From assembly GCA_027575765.1 (NCBI GenBank), contig JANBPT010000307.1:1-45852 (forward strand): a stretch of 45,852 nucleotides of DNA. Reading direction: 5' to 3'. Within the stretch, counting starts at the first letter, position 1, and the number at the start of each line of letters is the position of its first letter. Below, piece by piece: positions 1 to 10,534 of this stretch. The stretch is from Tieghemiomyces parasiticus. Taxonomy: Eukaryota > Kickxellomycota > Dimargaritomycetes > Dimargaritales > Dimargaritaceae. Under the pieces are notes generated by a model. The model did not search any database. It saw nothing but the letters and a program-made list of their open reading frames with translations, and was not told the DNA's origin. The translations under genes and the position numbers were made by a program.

Positions 1-599
1 TAGGGCCTACCCACAACGCCCTGTACAGCATCAGTCCATCTGCACGTCACAAAGGCAATGAAATGCTTCTTTTTGGTCCTGCCCGGAGAGTGCTGTTGGC
101 ATGATATCGGGTGAGATACACCCCCAACGGCAGACGGAAAGGACACGGCATGTAGTGTCTAATCTACCAAAATATATTATTGGCATAACTTGGACGCGGA
201 TTATGTGAGAGTCGGCAATTTATTCATTGTTCCTATAAATTATTCTTTATCATGGTCAGCCCTTAACGATTGTAGTGAAGGCCAATATAATAAATTGGTG
301 GGGTGGAGATCCCGCCTTCCCTCCCTTCATGTGCCCCACTACTACGCTGAGCCTGTCCATTGTTATTGACCAATTGCGCAGGACATCCCATCCTTTGTTC
401 CTTCTCTTCCTCTCCGCCCCCATTCACGATTAGTCCGATGTGCAGACTGCAGTCCACTGAGGGCGGGGGCAATACCACGGTCAAGGTGCAGTGCAGGCTG
501 GTGTATTCACTTGCAGGGATCCTTAACAAAACATACCGCATAGAAAATGGGATACCCTGTTTCCTGCAGACGCAACTACATCTCCAGTTGAGCGCTTCA
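1..599. other. Left-edge region without an intact gene
   Basis: No convincing gene was found. Open frames here are short and low in complexity. The right part leads into a decayed mariner transposase frame, but no recognisable upstream transposase motif, such as the second catalytic Asp region, was found in any frame. Confidence 0.5.
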
Positions 600-857
600 G
601 CCGCCCCCTACAGGCCTGATCTGGCCCCCTGCGACTTTTGGCTGTTCAGCATTATCAAACTGCGGTTGAAGTGTAAGGAGTTCAGCGTATTGGAAGCGGG
701 TATGGACGCCTGGGGATCGGAGCTAGCTAAGCTCCAGCCAAATGACTATACTGTTTGCTGTTATAACTGGCTAGGAAGAGGTCGCCAAGTAGTACAGAGT
801 GGTGGTAATGATTATAAATGCACATCGCTTAAATATAAAGGTCTCAAAAGCTATTGA
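540..857 (+). pseudogene. Relic of mariner-family transposase, C-terminal end
   Basis: The frame contains AAPYRPDLAPCDFWLF, a close match to the mariner/Tc1 signature PPYSPDLAPCDFxLF around the third catalytic acidic residue. The Asp codon is at about 633-635. Further on, a stretch like KLRLKCKEFSVLEA and then YNWLGRGRQVV...GGNDY follow the family order (K.K.kF.s.eea, then W..Rw..ci...G.Yf). Upstream the frame is open but does not resemble the DNA-binding or first catalytic regions, so this is a 5'-truncated, decayed copy. No terminal inverted repeats were identified. In an intact element this enzyme would carry out cut-and-paste transposition into TA sites. The fragment cannot be functional. 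Confidence 0.6.
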
Positions 858-2769
858 ATCATGTATAATATTCACCGTAGCGCTCCTGGTCGGCACATAA
901 TATGGTTGAGCGGTCTTAGTTGGACAGGTCGCTTACTGAGCTTAACCACCCTCGCGGCCCAGAAAGAACCGTCTGGCATTTTAGGAATCACACATCCGTT
1001 TGGAAAGGCTAACAACGCCCCAGCGACATCTAAAGCAATTGTGGAGGAAGCCCTCCGTCCTTTTATTCTGCACCAATAGGTCCAAAAGGTTGGAATGGGA
1101 CGGATGAGGTCCGGGCTTCTTGGGGAGTGGTGTCCAGCCTCCAGACAGTCGCCATCACCCCCATTTAACAGGTGCAATGCGGGTTTTAATTAATCGTTAC
1201 CGGCCTGATCAAGTGAAGTGTACGTAAGAATGCTATGCAACGCAGGCCAGATGAATAATGGGGTATAAGCCCCACGTGTTTGGTGGAAACGGTGGACTAC
1301 CCTCCGCCACCCACTGCTCTATTTAATCATTCACCAAAAGATTGTGTAGACGTGATGGACCGATTGTGATGGAAGCGACCGCCCAGATACATTTCTTCGC
1401 TAATAGGCTACACCTTCCACCAAATCGACATGGTACGGTTGCCAAAGGCGGCGTTGCGCCACGAAGACGGCGCCCCGTTAGAACGAAGCCATGTTGAAGT
1501 GAGGACTATCTAGCCTTTGCGCTGCTCCCGGTCGCTTATATATATACCCCGCTAGCAAGTGCCTTGGAGAATCTACTCTCACGTTCCTTGCTTCTTTCTG
1601 GGCTGTACATGCCAAAATGCCTTTGCCCAAGTACCCATGACCAGGTAACTTCCAGGGCCGCACGTTTTTAAAAACGCACGTATCACCATTGTCTTTTCCA
1701 GCGCACCTCGGTCTGCGTAAACCAGGCTGCCACCAGGGCTTACTTTGTGATATCCGTCTTACCCTAGGCTTTCCCTACCTACGGCCCCTCTCCATTGGTA
1801 TGTTAGGTACAACTTGGCCCTAGAATAGCGACGAGCCGTGCTCATCAGCTTGACAAGAACTTTGTTAAGTTTCGAATACCCTTATTTTCGGGAGGACCCT
1901 ACTTCAGTCCGCTCGCAGCCCCATCGCCAATCCCTCACGGCGAACAAAGCACTAACCCGGGGCCATCCGCCCGGCGGTTGTTTGCCAACGACCCCAGCCA
2001 ATTTTCACTGTACTTCATCAAGGACAAGTCCAACATAGTTTCCCCGACACGGTCATGTGTGGTCACGTTTACAAGCGATTCGCCTGCGGCCGGGTACTCT
2101 ATTCGGGTAAAGTTTGGTACTGCCTTGGTGTCGACTTTAACCTCGACGGCTACGGCATCCGGTCGTGTGGTTTCTACGAAAGCAAAATCGAGGACCTCAA
2201 TCTCTATTGTGACGATTGTCCGGTGTGTCGGCATGTCTAACACCAGCCAAAAACATAACGGGGTTAAGTGTGTCTGACGATGCGACCGGGCGCTTGTGGG
2301 CACGGATAGGATTGAACTTTTGGACTATAGTATAGTAAGTATACTGGCATGCCTGGGTCAACAATAAATTATAAATGTGCTGATATATGTTACCTACCCT
2401 GGACGCTTGACCACTTTAACAACCTTGATGGCGGTGTAGCCAAATACTCAACTGTTGGCAAGTAAGCGTCGAGGGAGGGGGTAAAGAAGTGGTTTTCGGT
2501 TGCCACTCAAAGGTATTGCGAAAATAATGGAGAGGTTACGCGTATCACCCAAACTGGGACGCTTTATGCCTAGACGCAATTATCGTTGGCCCGATTCCCT
2601 GTACCAGCCCATAGTGATCGTTGTGGTGTAGATCCCTGCTGCCCCATACCTGGCCTCTTGTCCCGCATTCCGTCCTTCCATATGCACCTTTCTATCGAAT
2701 AGCGTGATCCACTCTGCCTATACCCCGCGATCGTACTACCAACCACACCACGAATCCCTAACATTTACC
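858..2769. other. Gene-poor spacer upstream of TIM22
   Basis: About 1.9 kb with no recognisable gene. Open frames near 1.84-2.3 kb occur on both strands, overlap each other, and match no family I know. Part of the 3' end should be the TIM22 promoter and 5' leader. The TIM22 frame stays open back to an ATG at 2704, so the last 66 nt could be coding. Confidence 0.5.
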
Positions 2770-3585
2770 ATGAGCGGACCGAATCGCGGTCCGGTCTCCC
2801 CGGAGCAGAATATCGCTAACGAAATCATGGAGTCATGCGCCTTCAAATTCGGAATCAGCGGTGTAGCAGGTACGTATGTTGACCACTCCCCTCTCCAATC
2901 GGCAGATTCAAGTGCCCTCGCCAGTAATGTTAGGGCCCGCTACGTGCCAATGTCACAAGGGTGCGCTTCCGGGGGACGCTCAACTAATAGCCCTCCCCTC
3001 GGACTTCCTCGTGTCCTCTTAACCCACCTTCGTCACTCACAATTCACCCAGGCTTCGGCCTGGGTGCCGTCTTCGGTCTGGTGATGGCCAGCTTGGACTT
3101 TGCCGCGCCGGTTGATACGACGCAGAGCACTAAACTGCAGGTCAAAGCCACCCTTAAGGATATGGGTACCCGGAGTTACAGTACGGCCAAGAACTTTGCC
3201 GTGGTCGCCGCAATTTACTCGGGCACCGAGTGCGTAATTGAATCGTACCGCGCCAAGAACGATCTATACAACAGTATGTCGGCCGGGTGTATTACCGGCG
3301 GGATCTTGGCGGCCAAAGGTGAGTTGACAGCGGATAGATGGGCTACAAGTCGTGGCCCGGACTAAAACGGTGGAGGTATCTAGAGCGCTAGGGCCACATC
3401 TAGAAGCGAACCACTAACTTGACACGGCCGCTATCGTATATCTTCCCCTCTCTCTCTCCCCTCCCCTCTTCCTTTGATTAACAACTTGTTTAGCCGGTCC
3501 CAAGGCCACCGTACTGGGCTGCGCCGGCTTCGCGGCTTTCTCTACGGCTATTGACTACTACATGCGGTCAAGGGGGCCTGACTGA
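2770..3585 (+). CDS. TIM22: TIM22, mitochondrial inner-membrane carrier translocase subunit
   Basis: Channel-forming subunit of the TIM22 complex, which inserts metabolite carriers and other multi-spanning proteins into the mitochondrial inner membrane. Three exons were modelled: 2770-2869, 3052-3318 and 3494-3585, with GTACGT and GTGAGT donors and consistent phases, giving 152 aa. The family signature is clear: [20 protein letters not shown] near residues 21-40, then [16 protein letters not shown] and [16 protein letters not shown] at the end. The glycine-rich hydrophobic segments are the Tim17/22/23 membrane helices. The start at 2770 gives a short N-terminus. An in-frame ATG at 2704 would add 22 residues, nearer the usual family length, so the start is uncertain. 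The gene converges on the Twinkle gene. Confidence 0.93.
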
Positions 3586-4013
3586 TCGACACGGGCGCTG
3601 CCGTAGGACGGCCACGGTGCACTATAATCTTGCCCCATGTTTAAGGCATGTACCTCTTTCCTCATGTGTTTTCCGTTCACAGTTGAATCTAAATGTGGGC
3701 CGACTACCGGGAAATAAATATACCGGAACTGCTATGAATGAAATTTACAAGTTTGTGTAAACCAATCCAGGCAATGACAGCACCCACTTGCCATCGGCTA
3801 CACCCTAAGGACTGCTGAAGCCAAAGATAAAGCAGAGTTTAATGAAAGAAAAAGCCCGATACATGGAGGCGAGTCTGGGTTACAAAATAGGGTGCCGGCA
3901 ACCATGGTGCGAGAATGGGAGGGAGGATGAGGGGAGATTACCTACTAATACACGGAGCAAGGAAGGGGAAGGGATGCCAGGTTAAACAGCGTGAAGGTGT
4001 GGAGCTGTGCCAA
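3586..4013. other. Convergent 3' spacer, TIM22 / Twinkle
   Basis: About 430 nt between the stops of two convergent genes. It should hold both 3' UTRs. There is a short open stretch (about 3777-3930, +), but it has no start, no splice context and no family match. Confidence 0.5.
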
Positions 4014-7000
4014 TTATCCAGACAATTCTGATGAAGTGTCAATTGTACTGCTTCCATCGTCAGAGGTGACCTCCCCGGATGTGTCGGTCCTCTGGGCAGT
4101 TTCGACGTTGACTTCGGCGGAAGCAGCAGCAGCAGCAGGGGTACCAACAGGTACCTCCTCGGTAGGCTTGGTTTTCTTGGTGCGTGGCGACTTCTTGGTC
4201 TCCTTCTCAGCCGATTCTGCCACCGTTGTCGTCGTAGTCGCGGTGATTTCGTTACTATCCGTTTCCTTCTTGACGTCCGTCACTACCGGTGTGGCAGCAG
4301 CGGCGGTACTTTTGGGTTTGAGTTTAGACAGAGTCCTCGTACTGGCAGGAGAAGTGGTTGGGGGTGGGGGCGAGGCGCCGCGAACCTGGAGATTGGAGGG
4401 AGGATGATTCATAGATAAAGCGAAGGTATTCATAACTCAGGTTAGTCGGATTGGCCCGTCGTTCTTTTTGTTGTTGTTTGTTACAGGCCATCACTAGCGT
4501 ACCAAACTAAATTCAACACTGGAAACCCCATTTCTAATCAGGGTATCGGCCGGCCACTTACCTGGAGGGACGTATTGTCAAAGGACAGGTAAATCTTGCC
4601 CAGCGTACCGTCGAAACGGTTCTTTTGGACGTCAAGGTACCGGGTGGGCAGGGCGTCGCCAAACTCGTTGGCCTGGCTTTTGGTGACCTTGGCGACCTTC
4701 TGGATAAGTACGACATTATCCGAATCCTGGGTGATCTTGGCCGACCCGAACACCGAATTGATGTCAATCATGCCCTTATCGTCGCGCTCCTTACGCGGGT
4801 GGACCACCAGGGTAACGTGCACGTTATTCTCGGTGGCAAACTTGCGGAACGTGTTCATGGCCGCCTCCTGTAGGTCCCATTTTTCGTACCCGCGGCCCTG
4901 GCCCGTCATCATGAACTGCAGATTATCAATCAACACGTGCTGTACGTCGTAAGCGTACACGGCGTGCTTCATGGTCTCAATCACCGTGCTAGCCTCGGTA
5001 CTGCCAAAAAACTTAAGAAAGTGAAGCGGGAGCTGCTCAAACTTGTCGGCCCAATAATCAAATTCCTCCGGGTGCTGGCTGAGGTCCTTGTTGGAGAACT
5101 GGTACAACATCCGTTTGGCCAGCCGCACATTGGGGATCTCGAAACTGCCCCACAGGGTGCTCACCCCGGACTGGCAAAAATCCAGCGACAGGTGGCTGAG
5201 GATCGTGGTCTTACCCACCCCCGTAGTCCCGCTAACGATGGTGAGTTCGCCCGGCCTCAGGCCCTTCAAGATCTTGTTGTACTGGGTCAAGTCACGCGAT
5301 CGGACCCCGGCCACGTCGACCGGGTGCAACACCTCCTGCTGGACGGCATCGCGCAAGGTATTGAAATCCAGAATCTGCTCGTGGCCCAGTGGGCGGGCCA
5401 TGTCCAGGATAGCTTGAAAGGAGTGGCCACCCCGCAACGCCGCGGAGGCGTTGATGGGGCCGGTGGCCAGGCCACCTCGTGAAGTGACCATCAGGGTGCG
5501 ATCGATACCCAACTTGTTGACCAGACGAAGGGCCGCCTCTTGGCCTTGCATGTCGTCGTCTAGCCACACGTAAATGCGGGAGAAGCGGTCCAGGATGCGC
5601 ATCTCTTCCAGCGGTAGCTGGAACGCGTTGGCGGGTAGGGCCACGCTGGGAATCCCCGTCTCCTGATAGGCGGCCATGGCGTCCAACTCCGTACCCGTCA
5701 GGATCAGCGTGTCAGCGTCGACCGGGGCGAGGTGAAGACCGAAGAGGCCCGGTTGGTTGTTACGCACAGGGTCGAACACCACGTGTTCGGATCCCGGGAA
5801 GGACAGCGCGCGGAACCGAGTGACCTTGTGACCCGCGAGCGGTAAGAGGGCCTGGGCGGATGAGCTGGTGGTGGAGGAGGAGGAAGAGACATGATCACTA
5901 TCCGGGGGCTCGGCGGGGTCATCAGTCGTAGTAGTCGCGACGTCGTCGGCCACACTATCCAGTGCCGCCGCCGACGACGACGAAGGAGCCGTCCCAACTG
6001 AACCGGTGCGCTTGGTAACCCCGTCCACCACGCTATCGTTGATCGCCGTGCGCGGGAACACCAGGAAGGGGAAGATATCCTGGGACCCTTCGCTGCCGTC
6101 GCCATGGAAAGTGTGGGTCATCTCGTCACGCTCGTAGGCCCGGGTGGAATGGATAGCATCCTTGGCCGAGTCGATCGTGGCTGGGTTGGTGTTGAGATAG
6201 GTCAGGCCCACCATGAACTTTTCCAAAGTCTCGGGGCGCAGTCGATGCTGATCGGCGCCCTCCCCGGTAAGACATTGGTAGACGACCGGGTTCTGGGGCA
6301 GATTGCGCATGTAGGTAACCACGTCACCCAAGGGCCGATCAAATGGATCCGACCCGATGCGGGGCTGACCCTCGCCCATAAGGCTGGATACCGATTCGAG
6401 GTGAAAGTGCGGGTTTCCCTTGACCAGTTTCTTGTAATCAGACCACGACCCCTGGGTGAGACACTTGGTACACACGAACCGACCGGTCGTCTTGTCCAGG
6501 TGGGCCGTGTAGTTATGGCGCTCGGGTCGCGGGCGGCATTTTGGACATTTGACGAGTAGTTCGGTAGATTTGGGGCCCTGGCGCGGGTTCTGGCCCATCT
6601 TGTGTAGCTGGTTATACATGGCCGAGAGCGATGGGACCGTCGCACGGGTGGTGGTGGTGCCCTTCGGTAGTGGCCCGTTCGATGACTGGTTGTACTTTGA
6701 GATATTAGTGGAACGGATATATCCATAATCGTAGAGGTCGAATTCGCCACGGTTACCGGGCTTCACCTTCTTCAGTGTGGTCGCCGACTTGCGTGCGGGC
6801 TTGGAGGTGGACTTGAGAATGGGTTTAGCGCTGGGCTTATCTTGGAGGGGGCTTTCCAGGGTTCCAGAGTCAACCGTCTCACTGACTTGGGAATGTGGGA
6901 GGGTTCGACTTTCATTCGCTTCCTGTCCGGGAGGCGCGGGCTGCTCTATCTCGGCGATCACTTCGTCGACCACGGCCGCAATGTATGTACGATGCTGGGC

Positions 7001-7153
7001 CTTGCCACCTTTAATAGGCACCGGCTTGGCCGCGTGGTAGGCCTGCGCCAGAATGGTTCGCGGTGGGCAGAGCGACTCCACGGACGTCATTCGCATTATT
7101 GGGGCGAGTCGACCCCGGGCCGTGAGCCTTGCGCTCAGGACACGGGAGAGCAT
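4014..7153 (-). CDS. TWNK: Twinkle-type mitochondrial replicative DNA helicase (primase-helicase family)
   Basis: Hexameric 5'-3' helicase of the T7 gp4 family that unwinds mtDNA at the fork. Exons 7153-4563/4562 and 4385-4014 (intron 4561-4386, phase 0) give about 987 aa. The start is the first ATG; the 96 nt of open frame upstream has no ATG. The N-terminus is Arg/Ser/Ala-rich, as in a mitochondrial presequence. A zinc-binding primase region has CPKC at about 201 and CTKC at about 227. In the TOPRIM region TGTELDAMA (about 484) and WLDDDMQG (about 531) are visible. The helicase core has GTTGVGKTT (Walker A, about 641), LIDNLQFMM, VVHPRKE, FGSAKITQDSDNVV and KNRFDG, all very close to animal Twinkle. 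A Ser/Thr/Asp-rich insert lies before the TOPRIM motifs. The second exon adds a 123-residue Lys/Thr/Ala-rich tail of unknown role. Confidence 0.93.
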
Positions 7154-7249
7154 AGCGACAGGAGAGGAATGACGACCGTTAAATGTAGAGGGTAGAACGG
7201 TGGTAACTGATCCGGTCCAGGCGATCGGTATAACGGTCCCAAAAAACAC

Positions 7250-7262
7250 TATATATATATAT
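7250..7262 (-). promoter_or_regulatory. TATA-like tract upstream of Twinkle
   Basis: An alternating TA run lies about 100 nt upstream of the Twinkle ATG (7153). Its place fits a core promoter with a short 5' leader, but it could simply be a TA microsatellite. Confidence 0.4.
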
Positions 7263-8352
7263 GCAAATATAGAAGGGGCCGCCCAGGCGTTGAACCGGGC
7301 TTGTATGGGGCAGGCAGGGGCGGGTGGTCAATGGAGGTAACTAGAATAAGGCAACGTTCACGTCGTGGTGGTGGAAATCGTTAATAGCGAATGCCAGAAG
7401 GTTTGCAACTGGGAGCTGAGCGACAGCCTACTGCGGTGCAGGTTTTTGAGTGGGGAGGCACAGGCCCCCAGACGTTTGGCTGCGGTTCGCATGGACCCGC
7501 GACAGTAGAGTGTGTAGATCAAGAGGCCTCACGAATAACAGGCTGGCGGAGCTAGACATCGTTGGCCTGGCGAAGAGAGTGAAAACAATGGTGTGTGTGT
7601 GGCTTAGGGGAGCACAGCACACTCACGCACATGCGTACGTTTACGCATTTGCTCATCCATGCTTTGGGCATGTTTTTTTTTTTGGTATCGTTTAGGGAGT
7701 GGGAATTGGGTCGCCCACGAATCTCCGCCTCCCCCTATCTGAGTCTTCCCGATCTTTCGGTTGTTCTTGTACTGATTCGTGCGACACAGGTAATGGAAGT
7801 GGCTCATTCAGTGTCCGTCGGTTTAGTCGCCTCCGCTACCTCCCTGCCTAGACGTTTATTGATCCCTCCTCCCATTCCTCCCCCCTCCACTGTTTGCCTG
7901 TTGGAGGCTATAGCAGCGCTAGGGAGACTTGGGCACAAGCGGGAAACCAATGACGGGACCAGTCCTAAGTTACTTGAGATTGAAGTTGCCTCCAGTCACA
8001 GGTGTAGGGCAGATCATATGGGGCCAAGGAGGGCATGCACGTACCTAGGAGGTAGGGTGTGGGTGGTTGGGCGTGGCGCCCCGATCCCAGGAGTTGGCCG
8101 TCCAATTTTACAGGGCGCCAAAGCGTTCCAAACGGGCAATCGTTGTCCGACACGTTCTACGGGGAATTTAGAAGCCAGTGATGAGGTCAGAGCCGCGGCC
8201 GGTCTCCCAAAGATAATGGATACAGGCTAGGCATCTGGGGTTTTGGGCAGTGTCGCCAAAAGGTCCTTGGATCGTTAACAAAAAAAAACACGCTCTAAAA
8301 CGCTTTATTAACTCGGTACAGGAGCCGCGCGCTCGCTGTCGATCGGAACTCC
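7263..8352. other. Spacer between Twinkle and mS37
   Basis: About 1.1 kb. It holds the rest of the Twinkle upstream region and the mS37 3' flank. A longer frame near 7.6-8.2 kb (+) was examined, but it has low-complexity content, no splice-consistent structure and no family resemblance. Nothing else was recognised. Confidence 0.45.
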
Positions 8353-8794
8353 CTACAGCACAAATTTGCCCAGACGGGCCAAGTGGTAGTTGATGTTGTT
8401 TGCCCGCCGCGCCGGAGCTTTCTAGACACGGCAATGGAATAAGGGCCAAAAAAAGTGAATACAGTGAGATTAGTGCTGCTGCTCAAATATATACCTTACA
8501 TGGCGGTGACACCGGCGAAAAGGTCTGGAACACGACTACGAGCCTTGAGACCTGCCTAAGAACATACAGAGCTCCCCGGGAAGCTCATGTATACTTCGCA
8601 ATTACCCCCTCCAACTAAACATGTACACTTACCGGTTGGTTCATGCAGTCAATGAGGGACTTGGCCACCGTGCTGCAGTGCCGATCGTCGATACCCCGTG
8701 TAGCCCAACAGCTCATGAGACTGGCCATTTCGATGGTGCAGGGTGTGGCTGCAATCACCTTCTGCTTGTTAACTTTGAGCTTGTCGATACGCAT
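8353..8794 (-). CDS. MRP10: Mitochondrial small ribosomal subunit protein mS37 (MRP10/CHCHD1)
   Basis: A twin CX9C protein of the mitoribosomal small subunit, imported through Mia40-linked oxidative folding. Two exons, 8794-8633 and 8421-8353 (GTAAGT donor, CTAG acceptor, phase 0), encode 76 aa. Cysteines 19 and 29 form the first CX9C and 40 and 50 the second; CW follows the family pattern at 29-30. The second exon ends in NINYHLARLGKFVL, the conserved C-terminal tail of fungal mS37, which settles both identity and splicing. The start is the first ATG of exon 1, giving the short basic leader MRIDKLKV typical of the family. It is divergently paired with bS16m, another protein of the same subunit, so a shared promoter is likely. 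Confidence 0.92.
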
Positions 8795-9416
8795 GGTTAC
8801 AATGGGATGTGGATAGGGTCAAATAAGGCGGGAGCAATACACGCGAATTACCCAGAGGTATATAAAGAGAGGAGGGAGGCCGGCACACCTTGGGTTGAAT
8901 AGGACGAAGGTGACAAATGGCCAGGGTGTATGCGTGATCATGGGGCAACGGGTCACGAATAGCACCTCCGAGGTCCTTCTACCACTGATGACCCTCTCCC
9001 CGACTGCGAAACTGGGGAGGGGGGCTTTGGTGCTTCCGGATCGCAGGCGGATATGTTGGGCTGGTGCTGGGAGAGATGTGGGGAAGGGGGTTTACCAGCG
9101 CCACCTTGACTCACGTGACCAACGGTTCTCCACATCGGTAAGGCCACGACCTGACACCGTTTGCCCAGTCATAGTGTGAGCGGCCCATTACAGGAGGATC
9201 CTGGAGTCCGCGATTCGTCGGATTCCCATTGCGCTCCGTCAGTATTCCAACCAGCCCAGGTTACCGGTTAAACGCCTATGAGCCCTCGCATCCCACTTCT
9301 CGACATTCCGACTTGCTCTGGCAACCTCTCTGCTCACCTTATGCTCTGATCCTTCTCTGCATCCCACCCCCCTCTCTCCTCTCCTCTCCGACTAAAGAGC
9401 CCCTCCCCCACCCACC
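8795..9416. promoter_or_regulatory. Bidirectional promoter region, mS37 / bS16m
   Basis: 622 nt between the start codons of two divergent mitoribosomal small-subunit genes. CT-rich runs precede the bS16m ATG. A TATATAAAGAG-like sequence lies at about 8859, upstream of the mS37 start and reading towards bS16m. I see no definite factor-binding site. Confidence 0.5.
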
Positions 9417-10020
9417 ATGGTCGTCCGCATTCGTTTCGCCATGCACGGCAGCAAGCACAAGCCGCTCTTCCACATCGTGGCGGCCAACTGCCGTACGCGG
9501 CGCAACAGCAAACCCCTCGAACTACTCGGAAAGTTCTCTCCGCTGGCCGACGAGACAGGCACCAAGCATGTCGAGCTCAATATGGAACGCGCCAAATACT
9601 GGTTGTCGGTCGGCGCCCAGCCTAGCGATCCCGCCCGGCATCTCCTCGAGAAGGTAAGTCTGCCGTTGTAGAATAGGACGTGGGGAGGAGTTATTGAAAG
9701 CCCAACGATGTTACAGTTTAACGCGGGGGGAGAACCTTAGGTTGCGCTTTTTTCCCCTCCCCATATGGCAAAGGTGCGATTCTGTCACACTTGGTTTCTC
9801 TAACGCCCAGCGCCTGTTGTTTTAATTACTCGCCTCCCATACAATTATAATTGACGATTGAACCCTACCCCCTCTTCTCCCCCAGGCCGGATTGATGCCA
9901 CCCAAGCCGGCGCCGTGGCGGCAGCTCAAGGTTGGCGAGCACAAAATTGATCCGCCACCAGGCAAATTCGTCCCGCATGCGTCCCCGAAGCCTGCGCCGA
10001 AGGAGACTAAGGAAGCCTAA
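9417..10020 (+). CDS. MRPS16: Mitochondrial small ribosomal subunit protein bS16m
   Basis: Bacterial-type S16 protein of the mitochondrial small ribosomal subunit. Exons 9417-9653 and 9886-10020 join in phase 0 (AAG|GTAAGT to CCCCCAG|GCC), giving 123 aa. The core is classical: MVVRIRFAMHGSKHKPLFHI at the very start, then RTRRNSKPLELLGKFSPLAD, the Asn-Met-Glu-Arg-Ala-Lys-Tyr-Trp-Leu segment, VGAQPSDPARHLLEKAGL, and a Pro/Lys-rich tail. The S16 fold begins at residue 2, so there is no separate cleavable presequence; this is common for mitochondrial S16. An AATAAA lies 37 nt after the stop. Confidence 0.96.
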
Positions 10021-10056
10021 TGATCACTTAACTGACAAACATTGCGATACTTTGAC

Positions 10057-10062
10057 AATAAA
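10057..10062 (+). terminator. Polyadenylation signal AATAAA of bS16m
   Basis: A perfect AATAAA 37 nt downstream of the bS16m stop codon, on the same strand. Confidence 0.5.
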
Positions 10063-10534
10063 TACAATCGGAATCGATCCAGGCTGAATACTTTCGCCCG
10101 ACCTTTGCCTATACGCGCTTAGTAGATCACAACCATCGTGCGGGGTTCAGATATTTCGCTCATACGCACCACAACCCCCCCCCCCAGCTAACACCATGCT
10201 ATGCAACTTAAAAAGCAGGTACTTCTTAGGCCGCCGAGAGGCCCCCGCCCAAATTGAAGGGCGAGAGCTAGGGCTGCCTGGTTTCGAGCAACTAGCAAAA
10301 AAAAACCCAGGGGGCCCTCATTCGCTCTCACTCAGGACATGGGGACTCGAATCTAGCTTAACCTGGCTGCCCTCATACTTGCCACCATCTATTCGCATCG
10401 CCTCTCACGCACGTCAGTCACCAACAAGCTCGGTTCATGCCAGACCGCTCGCCCTGCTGACACCGTAGCCTCACACTTTCACCACCGAGCTTACCCATAC
10501 CTGCTGACAACCCCCCCCTCCCAGCCGCAGCGTC
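10063..10534. other. Spacer bS16m / EFM4
   Basis: About 470 nt with C-rich runs and CT-rich sequence close to the EFM4 start. It probably contains the EFM4 promoter. The only sizeable open frame (10196-10468) has no recognisable content. Confidence 0.5.

Noticed and set aside
4014..4433. Independent 139-aa Lys/Thr-rich protein
   Set aside because: A phase-matched donor in Twinkle and a CTCCAATCTCCAG acceptor inside this frame make it more likely the Twinkle tail exon. It is kept only as an alternative.
7154..7249. N-terminal extension of Twinkle beginning at 7249
   Set aside because: The codon at 7249 is GTG, not ATG, and the TA-rich promoter-like tract abuts it. The first ATG in frame is at 7153 and is followed by a good presequence.
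7595..8230. 211-aa + strand frame upstream of mS37
   Set aside because: It starts at the GTG run in a simple-sequence region and its composition does not resemble neighbouring proteins. No family match.
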